Shown here piece by piece: positions 56,478-64,000 of a stretch of 64,000 bases of DNA. Position numbers and translations under genes: made by a program. The stretch's first letter is position 1, and each line of letters starts with the position of its first letter. The notes under the pieces are model-generated. The model did no database searches, had not been told where the DNA came from, and saw only the letters and a program-made list of their open reading frames with translations. This DNA is from Misgurnus anguillicaudatus (taxonomy: Eukaryota; Chordata; Actinopteri; Cypriniformes; Cobitidae), in contig NC_073359.2 in assembly GCF_027580225.2 (NCBI RefSeq), positions 9,166,001 to 9,230,000 on the forward strand. The letters run 5' to 3'.

Positions 56478-56794
56478 TAAATCCGTCATAATAATAGCAA
56501 CCCGCAATGGAACTTGCGCCCTTGCGTTTAAAGGGAATGTTGGATAGCGTTCTGATTGGTTTATTTGACGTTACGCCCAAACCACACCTATGAATAATGA
56601 ACCTACTTCAGACCAACCCCTTATTGATTTGCGCCTGGCGCAAGAGTTATTTCTCCTGCCGGGAAAATAGCAACAGCGCCCAAGATCCGCCCACAAAGTC
56701 ACTTGCGCTTTGCGCTTCGCACTTGCGTTTCAGATCGTTAAAATAGGGCCCAATGCCCAATGACATTTAAATGACAGTTTAATGTAATGTTAAC

Positions 56795-57681
56795 CAGTGT
56801 TGGGAACGTTACTTTGAAAAAGTAATTAGTTATAGTTACTAATTACTTCTCACAAATAGTAACTGAGTTAGTAACTGCGTTACATTATTATAAAAGTAAT
56901 TAATTACCAGGAAAAGTAATTACTGCGTTACTTAATGGGCATAACTTGCACATAACAAAAACATTCTTGCCTTTCACCTCAACAATGGAAAAGTAATGCT
57001 TTATACTTCGTGTTTGCGACCGCTACCTTTGAGCTTGTTGTACTTGCCATCGCCCTGTCGCCTGTGTTTTTGGAGTGATTGATGCGCGATGTCAGTGCTT
57101 TGAGATGGGGCACAGCAGCAGCACCGCTGCTCGTTGAGAAGAGAAAAAGACACGTATTTTAATGTCAGTCTACAAAAGTCTCCAACCACGCCAGAAAAGA
57201 TAGCTAGATTTGTCCTATAAAGTCGCTAAAGTGATAGAAAGTTGCTAAATCTAGCGACAAAGTGACCAAGTTGCTCAGACTTTTTTACACTGCTCGCTCG
57301 GACTCGGAGTGTGCGAGTGTGTGCGTGCCTGTTTGTAAACTCTGCCTCTGGATGGCTAACGATGGAAACTAAGCCAATCATCATCAGCTATGTGGTTCTC
57401 CCACCCCCTCTAACATACACACACCAATTATCATCAGTTATGTTTCTCCCAACACACACACACACACACAAGAGAAAAACAGTGTTTGGCTGAGAGAGCG
57501 AGCATACGCGGGTGAAAATCACTACCTTGAGATCAATTTTAGTAACGCGCAGCATTTTAATGTCAGTAACGATAACGGCGTCATAACGGGGGAAACAGTA
57601 ATTTATTTGATTACTCGTTACTGAAAAAAATAATGTAGTTACTAACGCCGATTACTTATAACGCTGTTATTCCCATCACTG
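56795..57681. mobile_element. hAT element remnant, CAGTGTTGGGAACG, with perfect 8-bp duplication
   Basis: It starts CAGTGTTGGGAACGTTACTT and ends CGCTGTTATTCCCATCACTG, flanked by ATGTTAAC at 56787-56794 and 57682-57689. Subterminal AGTAATTAGTTA and TTACTCGTTACTG motifs recur. A CA microsatellite is at about 57454-57470. No transposase was found. Confidence 0.9.
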
Positions 57682-57689
57682 ATGTTAAC

Positions 57690-57965
57690 CCATAAAGCTA
57701 GGTAGTTTCTTAAGTTTGATCCTTATTCTACTATGTCATGTTTATGACACATTTATGACAAGTTATGATGTGGTTTATGTCAAGTTGTCATAACAAAGAC
57801 AATTCAAACAATGTCATCTTTGCAATGACATAATTGAAAAAAGGACACCTAATGACAAATGTGCATAAAAATCTCCTTCATGTTCATGACACTTGTCATG
57901 TTATGATTATAAAGGTGTCATGTCAGTCTTATGAACATCCCTTTAGGTAAAGTGTTACCGCAAAG
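57690..57965. mobile_element. Probable truncated MITE (GTAAAGTGTTACC end)
   Basis: Repeated TTATGACA/TGTCATAA motifs lead to a GGTAAAGTGTTACC terminus at the right. No matching left end is visible. Confidence 0.5.
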
Positions 57966-58807
57966 GATTTGATTAACCGACATTCATTAATTTGATTTTC
58001 ATTAATTAACTAATATTTCTAATTATTATTATTGTGAGGTACATGTTGCGTTTATTCATTCATCAAAACCATTTAAAGCTAAACATCTTTGTGAGGGTAA
58101 ATTGGCCAGCCCACATGCTGGGTGTGTATTTGTGTAAATGAACACATTTGTGTGTATTTTTAAATGGCAGTGTGTTTATACGAAGTTGAGTTTCAAAAAC
58201 CTGTCTTAAATTACGCAGCAAAGTGAAAGTAGCGATTGGCTATTGGCAGAGAAGGCGAACTGTAGCATGTCTGTTTTAGGACTGTAACACTCTCCAGACT
58301 GCCATAAAATGAAGGGCTGGGATCGCCTACTCTGACCCCAACATTACAGGGCTGAATCCGAGTAATCTCACAGGGAGTTCACACAAGTGGGAGATTTCAC
58401 AAGAAACAAGGGGGATCTTGACAGAAGTGACGTTAATGGAAAAGATACACACCCATTTGATTCTGAATCTCCTTAGTCCAATTTTGGTGTTCTGTGGTGA
58501 AACATAACCATCTGGCGATATGATGTACAGTCAGATTGTCAGTATAAGAAAATAAATCCCTTCAGGGTGCTACAGTGCAAGACCCCTCCTCTAATGTGTC
58601 CTAGGTTTTTAATGTGATAATGACCGTGTGACTACAGAAACGCTGTTGGTTATCTCGTCTCATAAACTTTGTGCTTGTTGTGTAAAATTAAAGGAACGTA
58701 AGATGTGGGGCGATGGGGATATCCTAACTCTAGTGCCCAGACTTTTGTATATGTAGGCCTTTGCTTATTTGCTTGTCTTTCACAGAACGGAGTCACACTG
58801 TTCATTA
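57966..58807. other. Gene-free DNA
   Basis: No exon, repeat terminus or recognisable protein was found. The sequence is unique. Confidence 0.5.
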
Positions 58808-59370
58808 CTTAAAGAGCAACTATGGTCCGATTCACAATTTTACATTTCTTTTGGTGTGAAAGTGTGTATTAGTACCTGTTAACGATATGCAAAAGGTACA
58901 AACCCCAAAGTAAACGATGACGTGAGTTATCGTTTCCAACGTAAATCTCTTTTCTTGGACTACAACAAACACACGAACAGTTTACTTCCTGGGCCTGTTG
59001 ACGTGGACACAACGGCCATTATCATAATTCCTCCCGCTTGGACTCACAGCCTGTAAGTTAACCCCTGTTAGCATTGCATTGTAAGTGAATCTTTCAAACA
59101 TGGTAAGGAGCGTCACATTTCCGGCTGACGTCAGAGGCATTCAGACCAATCACAACGTACAGATTACCTGGCCAATCAGATACACTGAGCTTTTCAAATC
59201 GATGAGCTTTGTACAAAATCAGAGCAGAATTTTAAGGAAGGCAGACTATCTTGAGCTACAAAATTGTATGATAATAATGTGTTTTTAAACCATAAACCAC
59301 GCGAACACAATGTATTATACCAAATACACAAAATAACGTTTTTTAGCAATGAAATATGTGCTGTTTAAAG
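58808..59370. mobile_element. Possible MITE with CTTTAA/TTAAAG ends
   Basis: ACTTAAAGAGCAACTATGGT at the left and GTGCTGTTTAAAGGGGG at the right are weakly inverted around a non-coding body. The assignment rests only on short ends and is uncertain. Confidence 0.35.
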
Positions 59371-59380
59371 GGGGAAGGGT

Positions 59381-59540
59381 TATAGACGGTTTCATTCGAA
59401 TGCACGCGCATTGCCGCGATTACGCGCCTGAACCGAAGTAAACTTCTGGTCTGTATTTATTTAGTGGTCTGGCTAGTGGCTAGACTGATTTCTGAAACAA
59501 ATACCTTATCGAAAATAAAATGTTTTGGTTTGCTAAAGAC
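59381..59540. mobile_element. Fragment of the TATAGACGG MITE
   Basis: TATAGACGGTTTCATTCGAA starts a copy of the family at 88-394 that stops after about 150 bp (GGTCTGGCTAGTGGCTAGAC retained). Confidence 0.75.
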
Positions 59541-59790
59541 CAGTGGCGGGCGGCGACTTCTTTTTTTGAGGACGCACGATGCGAACGTCACAACATGTAT
59601 TTAGCCCATCATACGGCACGTCGAGAGATCCTATGTGCATCACGTGTCTTGTCAAAATAAGTGCCTGCTGCAGATGCGTCTAAAGGGTTTATGATAAAAG
59701 AGACGCTCGCTTTTGCCAGATACTCACAGCAGGCACTTACTGTATTTTGACAAAACACGTGATGCACATGGTTCACATGGGACACATATT
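59541..59790. repeat. Imperfect hairpin, fragment of another MITE
   Basis: ATGTGCATCACGTGTCTTGT with AAGTGCCTGCTG at about 59632-59673 is mirrored by CAGCAGGCACTTACTG and ACACGTGATGCACATGG at about 59726-59770. The left part starts CAGTGGCGGGCGGCGACTTC, resembling the end of a common fish MITE. Confidence 0.65.
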
Positions 59791-61311
59791 TTGAAAACAT
59801 GACCAACAAACATTATAAACTTTTTTTGTAGTTTACTAATATTTTTAAGTTGAATTAATTTTTTAGGGCAACCAGGTAACTTATTTTTTAAGTTGAACCA
59901 ACAAATCTTTTTTACAATGTATCAAGAATGAAACAGCAGGGACGTTTTCAGCAGGAGTGATGAAGTGTACAATACCGTGAGCGTCACAAGCGTACAGGAC
60001 ATATGCTAAAAGAGCAAGACTTGTCTTGTGCATATAAGGGATGCAACTAATCATTCTGTTTCACACGGACTCAACACTGTTATCAGTTGCAATGCTGGCT
60101 GTGATTGAAGATTTATTTTTAATGCTGAACAAATTTTAAAAATACAGTTATCCAGCTAAAGCTTGGTGCTAAGAACCTATAGATACAAATAATGTTACAG
60201 ATAGAGAAAGAACATGTGGCCTGCTTTAAAAGCATATAAGCGCATCTGTAAATAGCCTGTTGTTGTAACAATAAACGCAGGCTTATATCCTGATTATATA
60301 TAACATGTTGTGTGCTCTTCTGTTCAAGGTCAAGTAATTCTTATAGTTGAAAGAGTTTATTCGGTTTTGATCAATTCAAGTCTTTACGTTTCTTTGAGGC
60401 AACGGCTTCAATTCCCCAATTGCGGCACAATAATGATAAGTGCCCATGACAGAAGCATTAAAAAAGCATGAAGCAGAACATTTGGATCTCTTGCTAAATT
60501 TAAACTCTTAGGTATTTATCTTCTTGTGGCACTTTATTTCCTTTTGTTATTTTCCGTTATATTGTCAATATATTAGCCGCTGAAGGTCGATGCAAAAGGT
60601 GCTTTTTCTTGTTTCTTATACTTTTGAATAGGTATGACCTTAAGATGTCTTTTCAGAAAGAAGATACTTCATACAGTAGCTTTTGATTGAAGCAATATTA
60701 CAATCAGTTTCCGAGTAAAGCGAAAGTTTTTTCATAAGCCCAGTTGTACATTTATATAACTTGCTATAAAACATGTTAACAGATCTATTGCACTTGCACA
60801 TGATTGTTATTTTACATATTGCTCAATGTTTAAGTAATTTAAGGAGTTGGTGACATAATAGTAAATATAATATAAAGTAACTTTACAAGTAGATGATCAT
60901 GTAATGAATTTGAATCCATATACAGTATAGTCACCCACCTCCTTTTTTATGCACAAACACACATGATTGACAAGTACATCCTTGAAAATGGAATAGATTG
61001 ACACATTATAAAAGATGTTTGGTGTTTGTTGTCCCACATGAAGGCTGTGTCATTTAATTGAACATGCTACAAATTGTTAATATGAGCGCCCAACAGATTT
61101 AAAAAATCATGCTAGTGGTTAGACAACTGTTTACATTCCTGTCTCAGGGGATATAAAGCAGCATACTTTCTTCTTTAGCCACATTTCTTTTTTTAATTCG
61201 TTGAGAGATTGTAAGAATTCTGTATATGTTTGTTATTGTTTGTTATCGACATTGTTATTGCGCAAATGTCGTCGTCGTCCATGTTGCTGTATCGATAAAG
61301 CTCATTTTATA
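59791..61311. other. Gene-free AT-rich DNA
   Basis: No exon recognised. Bases 59820-59930 are an AT-rich degenerate repeat similar to 24463-24600. The rest is unique. Confidence 0.5.
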
Positions 61312-61500
61312 TTTAAGACGGTTTCAGAAGTAACAACATAAACAAACGACTTTCGTAGAACAAACGTAACTTCCGGTAAACTTCACAACGAATCAATAAC
61401 AACAAAGTCCTTTTTGAGTAGTTTATTTCTGATAACAAGCTAAATTAACAACAAGTAGATTACCTTAGTTCAAATCATAGCTAAAGCGTATCAAACACTG
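61312..61500 (-). mobile_element. Inverted fragment of the TATAGACGG MITE
   Basis: On the minus strand it matches the right half of 88-394: AACAACAAAGTCC, ACTTCCGGTAAACTT and AAGACGGTTTCAGAAGTAAC correspond to 300-390 inverted. Confidence 0.75.
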
Positions 61501-61526
61501 AGCATTACTGTGTAAAATGTGTACTA

Positions 61527-61822
61527 TATAGACGATTTCATCGGACGCACGTGTGGTGACACGATTACGTGTCTGGTTGGAACTTTACTTCCGGTTTCTG
61601 TTTGTTTAATGGTCTGACTAGTTGCTAAACTGAACTCTTAAACAAATACCTCGTCGAAAAAAAAAATGTTTTGGATTCCTAGGTAATCTATGTGTAGTTT
61701 ATTTTGCTTTAATATAAATAAACTACTTTAAAAGGACTTTGTTGTTATTTATTCTTAGCGGAGTTTACCGTAAGTTACGTGATGACCACGAAAGCCGCTT
61801 TTTTATGTTGTTACTGCTATAC
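61527..61822 (+). mobile_element. TATAGACGG MITE, nearly full copy
   Basis: It starts TATAGACGATTTCATCGGAC and follows 88-394 through TTTGTTGTTATTTATTCTTA and GTTGTTACTGCTA, where the right terminus is replaced by ATACAATGTATAC. Confidence 0.8.
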
Positions 61823-61954
61823 AATGTATACAGTGTATACAATCTTAACTACAATTTGGCTGTCAAACCTCCCTTCACATAGCATCCATGATCCATGATC
61901 GCCTTCTCCCCTCATTTTAAGAAAACCAAACATTTGTTATTTTCGACAAGGTAT

Positions 61955-62030
61955 TTGAGTTCAGTTTAGCCACTAGCCAGACCATTAAACAAACAGAGAC
62001 CGGAAGTTAAGTTCGGCCCAGACGTGAGAT
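61955..62030 (-). mobile_element. Small inverted fragment of the TATAGACGG MITE
   Basis: TTCAGTTTAGCCACTAGCCA and GACCATTAAACAAACAGAG are the inverse of about 145-190 of the family. The sequence beyond (62049, TAGGGATGCGCCGATCTGAT) is the start of a hAT MITE with no right end. Confidence 0.65.
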
Positions 62031-62397
62031 TCAGTTGCAGTTTTTTATAGGGATGCGCCGATCTGATACTTGGGAACAGTATCCAAACTGTTGAGCGGTT
62101 CGGTATAAGTGTGAAAGCAATCCGAAACAATGGACCAACGAACAGGCTTATTGCTTTTATAACATACCTGATAGCTCTTGGTGACGATTTCTGGTTCTGG
62201 AATTCAACTTTGTGCGGAATCACGGAAAATTAAACAGATGCAATTAATGGAGAGTTTACTCGCAATTGACTTGTATTAACAAAGTCTGATCCGTTTGGAA
62301 AATTGCCTTGTGAAGCGAACCGAACCAAGATGATTGTGCAACACTATAACCCCTGATTTCTGAACAAAGAAATCGATCTAAAGGTCCGAAAACACTC

Positions 62398-62903
62398 TTA
62401 AAGGGACACTCCACTTAATTTTTCATCATTTCATTTTCCAGCTCCCCTAGAGTTAAACTTTTGATTTTTACAGTTTTGGAATTCATTCAGCCGATCTCCA
62501 GGTCTGGCAGTACCACTTAGCTTAGCATTTAATTAGCATAGCACTCAAAAATGATATTACACAATGTCCGAAAAAAGTCCTTGATTATTACACCAGAATG
62601 AGAGTATACTTCCTAGCCATATCTGTCTAGAAAATTGCAACTTTAAATTTTTCGTCGGTCTTAGTACACAATGTAATTACAGAAGAGTCAAGTTTAAATT
62701 AGGAAAAATATCGAAATTCTTTGGTGTTTTTTGAGCTCTAATGGTCTAATCAGATTCAATGGATTTTGCTAAGCTATGCTAAAAGTGGTACCACCAGACC
62801 CAGAGATTGGCTGAATGGATTCCAAAACGGTGAAAATCAAATGTTTAACTCCAGGGGAGCTGGAAAATGAGCATATTATCAAAAAAGTGGAGTGTCCCTT
62901 TAA
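62398..62903. mobile_element. Foldback MITE (TTAAAGGGACACTCCACTT), complete
   Basis: It starts TTAAAGGGACACTCCACTTA and ends AAAGTGGAGTGTCCCTTTAA. The arms mirror over about 130 bp (TTCCAGCTCCCCTAGAGTTA against CTCCAGGGGAGCTGGAAAAT). The related copy at 53998-54472 lacks its right end. Confidence 0.88.
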
Positions 62904-64000
62904 GCGCACCAGGATGCACGCAAGCACTATTGTGCCACTCTGCATTAAAGCCTTTTTTGCTGTAATAGGTTTATGCAATTAAATATATTTCGCCTACTTA
63001 TCTGCTCAAAAGTTCCTATCATATGTTCTCTTAAACACTGCCATGATTAATAATTTGTGAAGACTGACATTCTTGTAACTTTATAAACATTTAAAATTAT
63101 AGATTTTTAGGTAAAATGTGTGTGTGTATTTGTGCGTGCTTGCGTGCGCGCGTGATTTAAAAAACCGGTATTGATAGTTTTGAATCGGTATTGATTAATA
63201 TACTCTAATTTTGGTATTAAAATTGGATTGGTAATGGAAAGAGTGGCATCACTAGTTTTTTACATCCCATTCACATCAACAGTACCACTTTCACTTTTCG
63301 TGCATGTACATTGTGTAAAATCCCAGTCTCTTGTAATTTACTTTAATTGTGCTGTACTTACTGCATATTGAGTAGACACGAGAAAACATACAGTAATTTA
63401 CACTAGTGTGTGTTTCATTGTGTATATGTGTGTGTGTTGGAGGTTGGATGTCAGAGATAACAAATGTTGTAAGGAAAAGTTGAATTTGTATCTGCTTAGA
63501 GCCTCGGCTGCCTTATACATATGGCTCCAGCGCTTGCCTTAATGGGATCTTTGATCGATGGCAGCACTCCTTAGGCTCTCATTTTTTAAGAGATATTTAT
63601 TTATTAATCTGTCTATTTATTCAGTCAGATAATCCCCTGCGGGGTCACTGCCACAAAAGGCCATAACCACCTGCATCATCTTCCATGAGCTTCCATCTTC
63701 TTTTTTCATCCTGTCCTTTCATAGTTCATATCCAAAGTCACTTATGCACATCTCGTTTGGCGGAGCGTCGATCTTTTGTCCGCAGGCTAACGGAGGGGAA
63801 GCCGGCTTCTCCTTTTCATCCTGGCTGTCTTATGGGCTAAGGTCCTTTCACTTTCTCTTTACCCATGTTCTTGTCTTGACACATGTCAACTGTACCCAAA
63901 TGCGGCCCCCCTTAGATCTTCCTGTGCGCGTGGAGATTTGAGATATATTTTTTGTTGATACAAAATGCACTTTCTGTATTCTTAAGGCACATGTGTGATT
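62904..64000. other. Gene-free DNA to the window end
   Basis: There are TG-rich stretches at 63118-63155 and 63403-63440. No exon with a phase fitting the receptor was recognised. The frame at 63744-63941 shows no family signature. Confidence 0.5.

Larger units (their letters stand above)
55277..56751 (-). mobile_element. PIF/Harbinger element, decayed
   Basis: The ends GGGCCCTATCTTGCACAC and CGTTAAAATAGGGCCC are inverted over about 10 bp, flanked by AAT on both sides. The interior has GCGCAAG-rich subterminal sequence. A decayed Myb/SANT-like reading frame on the minus strand (56260-56477) supports the Harbinger assignment, since these elements carry a Myb-like partner gene besides the transposase. 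A small MITE sits inside at 55892-56097. Confidence 0.78.

Noticed and set aside
1..64000. CRISPR array, bacterial operon or viral genome
   Set aside because: The regular 18/19-bp array has no spacers, and the rest shows vertebrate introns and transposons. No viral structural or polymerase genes were seen apart from the LINE reverse transcriptase.

Overview
The window looks like AT-rich intronic and intergenic DNA from a teleost fish, probably a cyprinid. This is inferred from the very dense mix of small DNA transposons (hAT, PIF/Harbinger, Tc1/mariner and piggyBac types), long foldback elements, and the short dispersed motif around TTTTATCCAAAGCGACTTAC. There are no bacterial genes, operons or CRISPR arrays. 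Most open frames in the window are chance or repeat-derived.

One host gene is supported, on the + strand: the end of a class B/adhesion-type G-protein-coupled receptor. Three exons are visible at 37198-37239 (42 bp, TM7), 46552-46605 (54 bp, helix 8 and start of tail) and 54531-54687 (157 bp, Ser-rich tail). They have clean AG/GT borders and compatible phases. Introns are about 9.3 and 7.9 kb and filled with transposons. The exact receptor is not resolved; neither the preceding exons nor the last exon were identified.

Layout: 0-2 kb holds a MITE and a 1.4-kb 18/19-bp minisatellite that is open in several frames on both strands. 4.8-15.2 kb is a series of foldback and hAT MITEs, several with perfect 8-bp target duplications. 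16.9-18.1 kb is a complete but dead Tc1 element. 19.5-21.6 kb is a duplicated GC-richer repeat block. 23-28 kb holds nested hAT and Harbinger-like MITEs.

The most interesting locus is 28.5-34.9 kb. A MITE is interrupted by a nearly complete non-LTR retrotransposon (LINE, minus strand). The LINE is itself interrupted at a TTAA by a 2.2-kb piggyBac-like element. That element carries a possible two-exon mini-gene with a tRNA-like Pol III unit in its intron. Both halves of the LINE ORF remain open.

35-64 kb contains the three receptor exons among a 731-bp foldback, further hAT and Harbinger insertions (one verified by a paralogous empty site), a triple nest at 49.2-50.6 kb, a Harbinger element with a decayed Myb/SANT-like gene, and a cluster of TATAGACGG-type MITE fragments at 59-62 kb.
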